A program made the position numbers and the translations under genes. From Archilochus colubris (Eukaryota > Chordata > Aves > Apodiformes > Trochilidae), in contig CM041091.1 in the NCBI GenBank assembly GCA_023079485.1, positions 34,839,093 to 34,903,092 on the forward strand: a DNA stretch of 64,000 nucleotides, in the 5' to 3' direction. Every line of letters begins with the position of its first letter. The first letter of the stretch is position 1. Of the stretch, positions 1 to 12,600 are shown in pieces. The notes below the pieces were generated by a model, which was not told where the DNA came from, did not search any database, and saw nothing but the letters and a program-made list of their open reading frames with translations.

Positions 1-533
1 ACTCAGAGAACTGGACAGAGATGTATGAGCAGGGGTTATGGGTTCCTGCCACCAGACTCCAAACACTTCATGTTAATGCATAAAGTTGCCCAAAGATTGT
101 TTTAGATAATTCCCCTAAATGATGAAAATATCTTGAGATTGTTATGGATGGCATCTGCTTCTGCTTAATTACAAATCTGCACTGGATTCATAATTTGTGT
201 ATATTACAAGTGATTTGCATAATTAAAACAATTAAGGGATTGACATATCATGGAAATTAGAAATGCATCAAACTCTGGATGTTGTACAAAAGAGAGCTTC
301 AATATGAAACATTAATTCTTTGAGAACAAAATATCCTTCAGATTCCTGCAGAACAACCTCCACAAATTCAACACATGGTCAATAAACTCCATTTAGAGAA
401 AGTTTTTCCCAGGATTTCCACTTCCTCCTCAAGCTGTGGGAAGTTTAAGACCCCACAGGCTTCAGCCTTCGCTTCAGTTCCTGACTGCGGTCACAGCATG
501 GACCTGGGGACTTATTGCCAGTTCCAGGAGGTC
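1..533 (-). other. TCERG1L: Putative TCERG1L 3' UTR, start only
   Basis: This is the sequence directly downstream of the TAA stop on the minus strand. It is AT-rich and unique-looking. I find neither AATAAA nor ATTAAA on the minus strand (TTTATT or TTTAAT on the plus strand), so the transcript probably ends beyond the left edge or uses a variant signal. No other gene is visible here. Confidence 0.5.
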
Positions 534-690
534 TTATCTCATCTTCCGTAGCCTTATCCTGTTTTCCTTGTCCCTCTTTTTAAGAACAAGTATGAACTGA
601 TTGAAGAAATGCTCTTGGTCCTTCTTCTTCTGCACCAGGCGGAACCGCTGGTCCCGTCCGTATTTCTCTGCGAATTCCTTGAACGTGGTT
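534..690 (-). CDS. TCERG1L: TCERG1L exon 12 (terminal coding exon, FF2)
   Basis: The acceptor reads ctcctttctgcag before the exon. The first base completes an Arg codon split from exon 11. It encodes residues 499-549, most of FF2, with [16 protein letters not shown] and [18 protein letters not shown]. It ends in a basic LRKMR tail and TAA (534-536). The hydrophobic and aromatic spacing (F..F....RDQRF...F..F) is that of an FF domain. Confidence 0.96.
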
Positions 691-3600
691 CTGCAGAAAG
701 GAGAGAGGTGACAAAGCTGTGCCAGGACACACCTGGGCTCTCTCTTCCCCCTGGATTGCACTTGGCTGTTCCCAGAGGCACTAAAAACGGGTGTGGGGGG
801 GAATGTCTGACAGGAGGATGAGGGCAGCCCAGGAGAGCCAAACCCTCCCTGTTCTGAGTGAGAACTCAGGGTGGAGGCTGCCAGGACAGCTGTGAACGAG
901 TCACTGACACAGTTCCTGATGGGCTTTTACTCTGTGCCCTCTGGGACTGATGGACAAAGCTTCAATAATGAGCCTAGAATTGAGCAGAAACCCAGAACTG
1001 TGGCTAATTGCAAATTAATGCCTTTTGACTGTCACACTAATAACTGTACTTACTAATGTACTGCTAAAACTGCTATTAATTGTACTGCCAACAGTGCTAC
1101 TAACAGTGCTACTATCCATACTACTAACACTACTACTAACCACACAACTAACAGTGCTAATAACTGTACTACTAACCATGCTACTAACCACACAACTAAC
1201 AGTGCTACTAACCATACTAACAGTACTACTAACCACACAACTACCCCTGTACTACTACCCCTTGAGCACACAGCCCCTGATGGGTGACCACCCTGGTTTC
1301 ATCTTTCCTAAAAGGAGCCACAAATGAATTACAGCTGCAGGTGATGGGCACAGGGCTGCTGCCCCCCAGGGGCTCTCCTGGGACCTCAGCCTCGGGTCCA
1401 GCCCTTCCCAGCACCAGGGTGGTGCCTGCTGAGGGAGGTGATGCTGATTCTCTGCCCTCACATCACTCAACGTGAGTTTTCCCTCGCAGGCTGAACACAG
1501 CCCTGCTGGGACCTGCATCAAGCTGCTACTTTAGCCATGAATATTCAATCTATATGAATATTTATTTAAAAAAAAAAATCAAAACAAAACCTCTTTGTAA
1601 TTACCACTTCCCTGGAGGCTGATGTGCTGTTTGTTCCTCTGTGTCTAGACAGGTATGTATTACCTGCACAGTTTAGTGGAGAAAACTGTAATTTCTTAGT
1701 TCCAACAATTTAACCAGTCTTAAAATGTGTACATCTCTTTATTTTCATATAAAATATAAATGAGCAAGTGCCAACCTAAGCACTGCATTCACCACTATGC
1801 AGCTTTGGATCCATTGCTTAAAAATCAATGTGGAAAAATAAATTATAGCATTACATGCTTTGTTTTAATTTAGTGATGTGGCAGCAATACTAACTTTGTT
1901 AAATTATATTTCTTTTCTACCAAAGCCCAAACCTAGACACATTCTTTTCACTAGTTACACCTCTGTGCCTGATATAAATGAGATTTACCATCCAGGTACT
2001 GATTTTACACACCTGGTATATACGGGTGTCTGTGTCCTATGGTCTGACTTCACAGCTGTCCTTATAAGTCAGATGTGCTATGCAAAATATTACACTTGAT
2101 GACAGAGAGAGAGAGAGATGGGAACAAGGATAAAGATGGCATGTTCCCTTTCCCAGTAATACAACAAAATATTGCAAAAGCTTTGGGAAGAAGCCTGGGG
2201 CAGCACTGGTGCACAAGCTGCTGCAAGGAGCTCAGTGTTACAGCATCCCTGGGCTGATAAGCAGAGGCTGAATGGCAAATCTTATCAGAACCAATCTCCA
2301 GGAGGTAAAGCCATACCTGGGCGATAACTTGGATTCTTCAAGGAGCTTTTTGAATTCTTCTTTGGCTAACAACAACTTATTTTTCTTTTCTTTGTATTCT
2401 TCTCTGATCCTGGTCTTGACAAACTGTTCAAATATCTTTCCAAGAAAGGGAAACAAGATACTGCATTTATTAACAAAGCCTTTATGGTATTTATGCTTGA
2501 TCAAAGGGCTGTCAATCTTCCAGCCCACAGGTCTTATCTGCCCTCAGTGCTGGCTGCCTGGCACCCAGCTCAGCAGCTTCCCCTGGCACTGATGGATGTT
2601 CTCACACAATAAGGAGCTGGAAGAAGGGGTAAGTTGGACAGATAGCATCTTCATTCAAACATCAAGTGCAACATAAATCCAGATTTCCTGACTTCAGTGT
2701 CTCCCTCCTATTTCTGTGGCTTAAGTTATGAGTTTCACTTTGTCACAAAATTCTGCCAGCTGCTTCAATCACATTTCCAGTACCAAAAATCTGGCCCTGC
2801 TTGTTTCACGCTCCAAAAAGTGTGGCACACGAAGTCACTGAACAAAAGGAGCTGCTCCTCCAAATGCTATTACCTCCCCACATTCCCCACCCTTTCCACC
2901 ACAAATTACACACATTAAATATGATTACTAGAGCTGCTTTCTCATCAGCCAGGAGGATGTGCAGGTGCAACTCTCATGAAAGTAACCAGATCACAACTGG
3001 TATTTAGGGTGGTATGGGGAAGTAGCACTGAAAAATTGCTACCAAAAAATGGCCATGAGAGAAGCAGCATCAAAAATCTGGTAAATCTGAATATATTATT
3101 CTGTTTTCAAACTGCATAAAGTGGGTGTCAGAGGAGATGGAAGAAAGGGAACAAGCAAAGTAGGTGACACTGTTATTGCTCACCTTCCTGGTACCAGTGA
3201 AGTGACTATGGAGGTAATAAATCAAAATTAACAGATACCTCATTATTTTCATACAGTTGCTCCTTTACCCTTCACTGGTCCTTGCTTAAACATAGCAGCC
3301 CCTTCCAGCCTTTAATAACTCCTTGGGAAACAGCAGTGAGTGAGGGGGCAAACCTCACCTCCAGAGCAGGTCCTGGGGCTCCTGGGCAGGGTGAGGACAC
3401 CCAGCAGCAGCAGAGCTGCACTTCCAGAACAAGTTTCACCAAATCAGGCACCTTTATAAGTTTAGCTTCCTTCTTCAACAGCTTCTTGGGAGGAGAATGG
3501 GGTCTGACTGACTGGCACTGCTCCCTGACCAACAGCCCCAAGTTTTACCTCCAAGTGTAGCATCTAAATTCCATTACACCCTTGGCATCTGCTCCCAGGC

Positions 3601-6600
3601 TTACTGGGTCTTAACTCTGATGTGCAGAGAAAACCTTTAGGAGCAAGTCTTCCCCTTCAGCTCTTACTCTGAGTTCCCACCATCTGCAGAGCCAACCTCT
3701 CCATGACTACAGGACAGCCAGTGACTTGTTCCTCATCACCCTTTCATTCAGCATTAAATAAACCCCACAGATGAAGTTCTCCACAGCAGTGCTGCAAACA
3801 CATTATGTGTGTTCCTGATGTAGTCATGATATAATGAAAGAATATATCATTTTGATTGACTCATCAAGGTCTGGGTTTCATCCTTACTGATTCCCTGAAA
3901 TAAACACAAAACTCCCTGCTTAGTCCCTTGACTAGAAGTATTTCCCATTCCAGCAGTTTCTCTTACATTTCCCTTCCCATATTTCATTATTATTGTATTT
4001 CGCTTTTTTTCTTAGGAGAGAGAATATTGGAAAGGGAGTAAATGAAGATGTATGTGCTCTGTCCCTCAGTAAATACCTCCAGGAAGCTCTCTGGAGAGCC
4101 ACAAGATAATATGGGCCCCAGTGCAATGGAATAGGAATAAGGACATTTTTCATCATGTTTATTTAAAAAAATGGACAATTTCATATTCAAAATCTTTCCT
4201 TCTCCAGCATGGCAGAAGACTGGCAAGGAGGAGAAGTAACTACAGAATCATCCTGAGGTCCTTTTAGATCCTTACTGCTAATTAATGCCCCCAAAAAATG
4301 AGGCAGCAAAAATCCCCCTTCCCCTTGCAACTTGCCAGGACAAGGGACCCCTTTCCAACAGCCACCCTGCCCCAGCCATGTGTGCCCAATACAGCAGCAA
4401 ATGCCACCAAACTCCTAAAATATATTTTAAGTCATAAAAATGAAGCAGTCTCCACAATATTTAAATAATTGAGAGTGAAAACGTTTACCCTGTGGCCATT
4501 TCCCTCCCTGCCCCAGCTCCCCAGGCTGGGCAGGAGCTGTTCCTACAACCCCAGACTCTTCACGGCTCCTTTTTTAAAGGAGGCAGCACCTTCTCCCCAG
4601 CAGAACCTACACCAGGAGCCTCCCTGACAAACTTTAAAAAGGAATTTTAATTTTATGCCATTCTCTTTACCCCATCAAGGTAATGGCTCTGCTGTCAGGG
4701 GGAGCTGGGGGCTGCCAGCTGGGGTTCCACTCACCTGCTTGCGTTCCTCGGAGTTCAGCAGAAGGTAGCGTGGATCAAACACTATTTTGTGCAGCTCTTT
4801 CTCCCACGTAGAAAATGCTGAAACCTGCGAAGTACACAAACACAGTTGCATTAAGGAATTTTAATAAGGATGTGAAGGAAGAAAATGTTCCAAGGTGAAG
4901 CGAAGGAGTAGTTCAGAAAGCTAATGAGCCCTCTGAAGGATGCCTCGGAGTGGCTGGAAGCTGAATTTCAATCTCTTTCTGGCAATGTTCTCTGGTCTCC
5001 CCCACACCGTTAGGATTGCATTGCTCTAGGACATCTCAGCAAGGGTCTGGGAGGTGCTCGTTCAGTGGTTTGGATGGGAAGAATGTGTAGCAGAGAGAAA
5101 AGTGTCAGTTTATTACCCCCTTTGCACAACAGAAGCATCCATTTCCATTCAAGTAATTATCTCATCTTTAACTCCCCTTCCCTCCAGAACTTAAATTACA
5201 GCACAAACAAGGGTGTCAGTGGGTGTGCACGCTGAACAACTGACAGTGAACACCTCCAAAAAGATCAGGTGTTTGGGTGTTAGCAGGAAAGGTGCAGTTT
5301 TCCCCCAGGAGCACAGCTGCCACATCTCCATCCCCAGGCTCCCCTTTTCCCCACTATCCCCAGCTCCCCAGAGAGCCCAGCCCAGCCCCAAAGCCACTCC
5401 ATGGGAGAATGTCCTGTTCTTCAGCCTCCCCTGGAACCTCTGCACAGCCAGGGGGCTGTAGGGACCACCACAAACCTCAGCAGGTCCCTTTGCCCAGGAC
5501 AGTCCAGGAGCACAGGGCTGAACTCCCCAGCCTGATCCTGCTCCAGCATCATCGTTAATTACTTTGTCACAGAAAACTCCAGAGTGACATAAAACATTCT
5601 AATCACACCATCTAATTACAAAGAAGAGTAAATTCACTAAAAAAAAAAAAAGTATGTGAAGTATAATTAAAAAAAGAGTAATTAAAAATCAAAGGGGAAA
5701 GCTCTGCTGATGCAAAGTGGGTTGGGACTGGATGATCTTTAATGTCCCTTCCAATCCAAACCAGTCTGGGCTGATTCTGTGACTGGGTTTCCTTTTAGAG
5801 TGGTTTGCACTGGAAGCTCAGGGATGTCTCTGTGCATCTATTTCTAAAATGTTACAATAAATATTCTTATACTGATATAATTTAGGCAGGAAGGTTCAGA
5901 TCTATGCTGAATTACTCCATCTAGTTCAAGCTCTTTCTAATGCCACCAAGTAACTGCTTGGGAAATAACAACATTATGACACGATGGCAGGAGATGTTAA
6001 TTAAGTCATCAGTTTAAAGTCCCCCTAATGGCCTCCCTGCTCTTCAAGCAATGCCAACCAGAGGCTCATCTGGACATTTAAAAAATGCTCAGGGAGAAAG
6101 CAAAGCACCCTATTATCTCTACATTTTTAACCAACAGCACAACCAAACAGTAAATTTCCTGAATTCCTTATTTTTATGAGCAGGTCTGACTCCTGCACTG
6201 AGAACACTTGAGGAATCCTATTATAGAACATCCCAAATACTTTCAGATTTTGACTTATTGCCCCCTGGCTTAGACTACGCCAGCAAAAGTCTTCAACCAG
6301 GATTCATTTATGGCACTTCTGCATTTGTTAAGCATAAATAACAAAAAGTATTAATAAAGGAGGTCTGGCACGGAGATAATTTACTGTTGAGCTCTGAAGC
6401 TCTAATTATCTACCTTTAAAGCTTGCTGATTACTTGTGATAAATTTTCTAGGCTTTACTGCCTAACAACAGACACCTTGTTGGTTTTTTTTCTTCACAGA
6501 AATTACAGGAACTTCTGCAGAATACATATTTGCAGAGCCTGGGAAGGAGGCATGAAACCTGCATAGACTGCTCCAGTGTAGCCCCAGTTATACTGGCAGG

Positions 6601-9600
6601 ATTAGGACCTGGAGCTGGCATGCTTATTGACCACCAGTCCTCTGGAAGAGGGGACAGTGGGAGGAGAGCTTTTGGGGAGGTGATTTTCTGTGGATAAATA
6701 ATGGTATCCCAAATTCCTCATATTGATGGTAGCCTCTGCATGATCAACCCAGCTCAGGTTTCAAAACAAAATCAAAAATGAGTGTGCAGAACCAGTCACT
6801 GGATGCTCTCATGTGATCTGTAGCTCGTTTGTCACCGTTGGCCTGGAGGCTCACAGCGTTGATGGGTTTTATCTGGTAATTGAATTTATGCTCCATTTGT
6901 AGACCCATTCCCTTGCTGAGCTCATGGCAAGATGGCCACAACAGCTCTGAGCCCTCCCCTAACCAGTACCAGCTCTGCACCAGCAGCTCTGTGCTGGCCT
7001 GGGGATGGGGTGCTCTGGATGCTCTCTCAGCCTGATTATGGTCACCTCTTCTTGTCCCCATCCAGCCCAAAGCTCCTGCCCCACAGTCTCTGGGGCTCTT
7101 CTCAAGGGAGGCCAAGGACAGCTGGGAAGATCCAGGTTTTCTAAACCCTTGTGAGACACCCAAACATCCTCTCCCAGCAGGCTGGTTGGATTGGGATGGT
7201 CAGTGGTCAGTGAATTGGCTGCCACTGTTGGGAGCACCGGGGTTTGCCTGCTGAGACCTCTGCCATGCCAAAAGCAAAGCAAGATCCTGCCAGGGCTCTC
7301 TGTGAGCCTGGCCCTGGAGGACACAACTTCCACCCTTTGCTCAGTGTTCCATGAAGAGCCCTGGGCTCTGGGCAGCACCAGAGATGGTTGCTGTCCCCAG
7401 GCTCTGGGCAGCAGTGCTGGAGGAGCCATCACCTCTGGTTATATCTGGGGCTGTCCATGGGGACTTTCTTTGGATCTGCACCTGCAAAGGGCTCTCAGTT
7501 CTTCCAGTCCACCCTGGAGTGGGTGATGTCCCAGGGAATGTCACAGTAAGGTACCACACAACCTCCAGTTACTGGGCAGGGCTCCCCTCCCAAAAATTCT
7601 CCATTTGCCTGAGGAGTGGTGGCTGTGAAGCCATCCCTGAGGTGTCCCTGGTGTCCCCGCAGTGCCAGGGCTGTGTCCCTGGTGTCCCCGCAGTGCCAGG
7701 GCTGTGTGCCTCACCCCTCTCTCCAGCAGCATGTCTCTGAAGCGTGTGATGCGTTCCTCCAGGGGAGCTGAGCCCTGCCCTGCTGCTGCCTCCTCAGCTT
7801 TCTCCTCCTCTTCAGCCTTCCCCTGCTCAGCAGCTTGGCCATCTTCTGTTCTTTAACAAGGCAAGAGAGAAAACAGTTGAATAATTGTCAGCTCAGGAGG
7901 GGATTTTAGCCCTCTCCAGGCCAGCAGGACCTCTCCTGGTGCTGCTGTGACCCGGTGCCTCAGCACTGACCCAGCCCCGGGGCTCCAGCTCAGGGACTCC
8001 CTTAGTCCAGCACTGGCACTTCAGAGGAGTTTTTCAACTCACTCTTGGAATCAGACCCTGCTCTGGATCCATGCTGCTGTCACTTAGTGCTTTGTACAAA
8101 CTAAAACTTTTGGGGAAGATCAGGAGCATCCAGAGGCTCCAGTGAGGATGAGGAGTAAGGTGATTGCTTTCCAGCCTCTTATGGCACAACTGCACTTCCT
8201 ACCCATACAATTCCCATCACAAGGGAACAACGCTTGGTTTGAAATGTCCACAGGAAAACACTTTCTGATCTCCAAGCAAACGAATCAGAGTGTGCAACGT
8301 GAGCCTCAGGGTATTGCCTTCCTTCTACAGATAATTACATTTCACCTGCATTTATCCCCAAACAGTGCTGCATCCCTGGTGGTTTCAGGGGTACCTCACA
8401 GCATGACAGAAGCTTCTACACTGTCACAGCAACTTTCATTCTGTGACCTGGTCTGCAAAAAGCCCGACCCAAATTCTAGCACACACAGAGAGCTTCTGCA
8501 GGCAGCTCTGTGGTGGTCTCAGTCTGCCCAGCTTGAACTGGATTTACCTGTTTGCTTTGGGAAAAAAAAACTATATGAAAAAAATTTTAAAAAAGAGTTT
8601 CTGCAAGGAAATAAAAATAATAAAAGGTAAGTTATGCAAGTATATAAAAAAGATGGTCCTTATTCAGGTCTCATAACTTTGGGTCACATAACTAACAGTG
8701 TCCTTTTGATTGTAAAGAAAGTCAGAGACAGAAAAACCCAAAATCATAATTCATCTTTTAAGTGAGCAAGGCACAGAAGCCCAGCAAAGAGGAGAAAATA
8801 TTCCTTATTCCCACTGCCCAACCTTCCAGCACAGCTCAGTGAGCCTGAGACTGCTCTGACACTGCAGTCTTGCAATGAGTGTATTTTTCTGGAGTTCTGG
8901 GGAAAAGCTTCTGGAGTGCTGGAATTCCATTTCTGTGCATTAGTGGAGATTTTCCCATTTTCTCATCCAGTCAGAGAGAGGAATCCCTTCCCTAGCACAG
9001 GGCACAATACTGCCCATCACTGTCACACCCACTGATGTCACTGAGGGTGTTCTTACATACTTTTACTAAATAAATATACAAAATATAAATGATTATGCCA
9101 TTCATAAATAGTAAATGCTGTGTAAACAGTAGAAGTACATAGTGTATATAAAACATCATATTTAATACTAAGCATTAAATGTTCAAATAGTCTGAGCACT
9201 GAACCCAAAATATCTGATTCTTCCTTCATAATAACACAAATCTACATAAAAATCTTCACAAGATCCTAAGAACTACCCAATGTAGGAGCACAGGGATGGC
9301 AATACAAAAGAGAACAGAATTATCATCAATACATTCCCTTGGAAAATACATGAATTTGTTGTGCTCACTCATCATGAAGCCCTCAAGAATATAGCACATT
9401 ATTCAGAGATTTTACACATTTATTTTATTAATGCCCCAAACCAGCATCTTGCTGCCAGCCAGCCCACAGGAGCAGCTAATGCTGTGTGCAGTTACTGGCT
9501 GAAGAGAATAAAATGTCCTTAAGGTAATGATAAACTCACAAGTGTTTACTTCATCCCCTCCTCTTTTGGCAGAGGGGGGAGGGAGCTGCTTGTTGGGCAC

Positions 9601-12600
9601 TTGGCTTTGTGCCAGCTCCTGCATGAGAACTTGAAGTACATCTGGCAATAAAGGTCAAATAACAACACAATAACAGAAATACCTCCAGCTATTCCTGAGC
9701 CTGGAAACCCTGACACCACTGAACACATCCCTGCCTGGCATCAATGGACTGAAAGCTTTTATCCAGTGCCTTGGGCATAACCCCTGCCCCAGCCAGCCTG
9801 GTTTAGCTGTTCCAGAGGAGGTGGGAATCACTCAGACAAGCCCAGAGACAGATAATTCAGAGGCTGGTGGAGGCTGGGGGGGATTGGCTGCCCTGGGGAT
9901 TCTGCTCAGGATGTTTTGCTGCAGTTACCCCCACAGCAGAAAATAACTGCATTTCTCTGTGCACTTATTCATCCCAGGCTTCCCAACATCACGGACAGAT
10001 AAGTAAACCTTAGAACTTACTTGTTTCTCTTAGTCTTGATGCTAAGATCATCATTTTCATCCCCTGGACAGGAGCTAACACATTTATCTGCTAAAAAGGA
10101 ACACATAGTTATTAGACTTGAACTAGATCAATGGGGATTCAAATTCCTCAGATTAACTTTTCATTTCTTGCCTCTGGCCCCTGCTCAGGTGTTTACTATT
10201 TCTCATTCTCCAAGGGGTGTTTTAAAAATAACATATTTCATCAGGTCCTCAGAAACGCCTTCATCCAAATGAAAGAGACTGCAATAAACCCCATCACTTT
10301 CATTCTGAAAAGCTCCTCATGACTCACGATGTGAACAAAATTGTCCACTGCTCATTTGTGACATGATTTAAATCTTGTTACTGCTTCACCTGACACTCCT
10401 TCCTCCCTTACCTTAAGAACACAGCTACAAGGACATTTCTGCAAAACTATTGCAGTCCTGGCACCAGAACCTCCCTCCTCAGCCCATTTCTCTTTAGGAC
10501 AGAAGCAGATCCAATGCTGATTTCCAGAGTGGAAATGGGGAAGGAGGTGAAACACAAGGTCTGGTCCTGTGCCCACTGAATCCCCTCGCAGGACCAGACC
10601 CGGGGCAGGATTACAAAGAGTCTGAGAAGGGGAGGCAGCTGAGCACAGCATCTCCTGACAGGCTCCATCCTTTGGCAGTCATCTTCCCATGAAATCATGA
10701 AGCAGAGCACTGCCCTGATCTGATGGGCTATCAAGCTCAGTGCTGATTAATTAAATCATGCAGCTAATCCCAGCCATGTTGTGAGTTCTGGCTCATTTTC
10801 CAGAACAAAGAGGAAACACCAGCAGTTACCTGGTGAGTTAAAGCCTTGTCAATCCCTTGGCCAGATGCAAAAAACCTGATTTGCAACTTTGTCCTGGTAC
10901 CCACGTGTCACACAGAAGCCTGGGAGCTTCCCCATGATTGCTGGGGAATTCATACTTTGGTCTGAATGCTACAGGGTCCAAAATATCTGTGGGAACAGAG
11001 GAAACTAAATTCTGGGTCTGAATTGGGATCATACCAAGTAGGAATCAACATGGCATTTTCTGTCAGTTTTCTTTTAGTTGGCTGAAAAACAAATATCCTC
11101 AGACTAACAAACCAGTTAGCAGGTAGGGGAATAGGAATAAAGATTGTTTTTCTCAGTTGGAATAAGATAGAAATACTTCAAGGAATCTTTGAGGGAAAAT
11201 AGGGCTACTTTGGTCAGTCTGTCTGTACAGAGACAGAAGAGTGATGGCAACAGGGATAAAGAGAGAGCTCTGCCCAGAAGATTTTGCACACAGGAGCAGC
11301 TCTGGAGCCAGGCTGAGAGAGTTGGGGATGTTCAGAGAGGAGAAGGCTGCAATGAGGAGACCTTAGAGCACCTTCCAGTGCCTGAAGGGGCTCCAGAAAA
11401 GCTGGGGAGGGACTTTGGACAAGGGCCTGGAGGGATGGGATGAGGGGGAAGGGTTTCAACTGGCAGAGATGAGATTTAGGTGAGACATTGGGAAGAAATT
11501 ATTTATTGTGAGGGTGCTGAGCCCCTGTGCCAGGCTTCCCAGAGAAGCTGTGGCTGCCCCATCCCTGGCAGTGTCTCAGCCCAAGTGGATGGGGCTTGGA
11601 GCAACCTGGGCTGTGGGAGGTGTCTTTAAGGTCCCTTGCAGCCCAAAGCAGGCTGGGGTTCTAAAATGAATGTGTGCAAGTCCTGGGAACTCCATCTCTG
11701 TGCCTGTGCCTGTGCCTGGCTGGGGTCAGGGTCCTGATCCTGGGTGACATCCCCGTGGGTGGGACCAGGCTGGTGCTGGTCCAGCTGCAGCTCCTCCATC
11801 CTAGGGGCTGGCCTGCTGAGAACCCATTACTGCAGAGCCACGACATCTCCATAAATCTCCCTAAGAACTAATACTTTGTGGAGGCAGAGTAATTGATAAA
11901 TTGACAAATGAGTAATTTTTCATTTCTGCCTGAATTACAAATGCACTTGATCTTTCAGCTGAGCAATGCTCAGATAACCTACAGCTCCATGGGAGTAACT
12001 ACACTTGCCAACTTTTTTTGTGCCTTTGATTTAAAAATTCCAATTAAAACTCAGCAGCAGCAACTAAGCTAAACAAATTTGGCAGCCATTGTTGCAAACA
12101 CACAGCTCATTTGTGTTATTTATTTACTGGAGATTACAAGCCAAGAGGAATGGTAACAAATAACTCCTTTCACCTCAGCAGCTAATATATACTAATTATA
12201 ACCTGACTATTTCCAACACTGAGCAACTGCAAGTCCCAATTAAATCAAAGAAGATGAAGACTATTAGCAACAATGAAAACCATGGTCATAAAGACTGGTG
12301 CATGAATCAAATCTTGGTGGTACTTAAAGACAATAAATAAAAAGGGTGGAACACACAGCAAAAACCCCACAGATTTTTGAAGGGGCACATATCAACCATG
12401 ACTTCAGGCTCTTCTCATTAATTAACTACAGACCATGAACAAGGACCCTTGGTTGGCCATCATTCCCCCTTGTCAGTAAATAATTGATCTTTCAGTATAT
12501 CCTGCAACAAACTTATGCCACGTTTTTCTCTTCAAGACTGAACTTCATCATACACACTTTGGAATGATCACATATACAGCCCAAGTCAATCCAGCCAGAC

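Larger units (their letters stand above)
691..2316 (-). other. TCERG1L: TCERG1L intron 11
   Basis: A GT-AG intron of about 1.6 kb. It holds the degenerate triplet array listed separately (1030-1262) and an A-run near 1568. No further exon is supported. Confidence 0.85.

Noticed and set aside
1015..1327. Ser/Val/Thr- and Leu/Thr-repeat frames on both strands
   Set aside because: They are translations of the degenerate triplet array, open only because the period is a multiple of three.
7841..7845. Nearer acceptor for exon 9 (aaagaacag)
   Set aside because: It would put exon 9 out of phase with exon 8. The acceptor five bases further upstream (ttgttaaag) has the better pyrimidine tract and keeps the frame.
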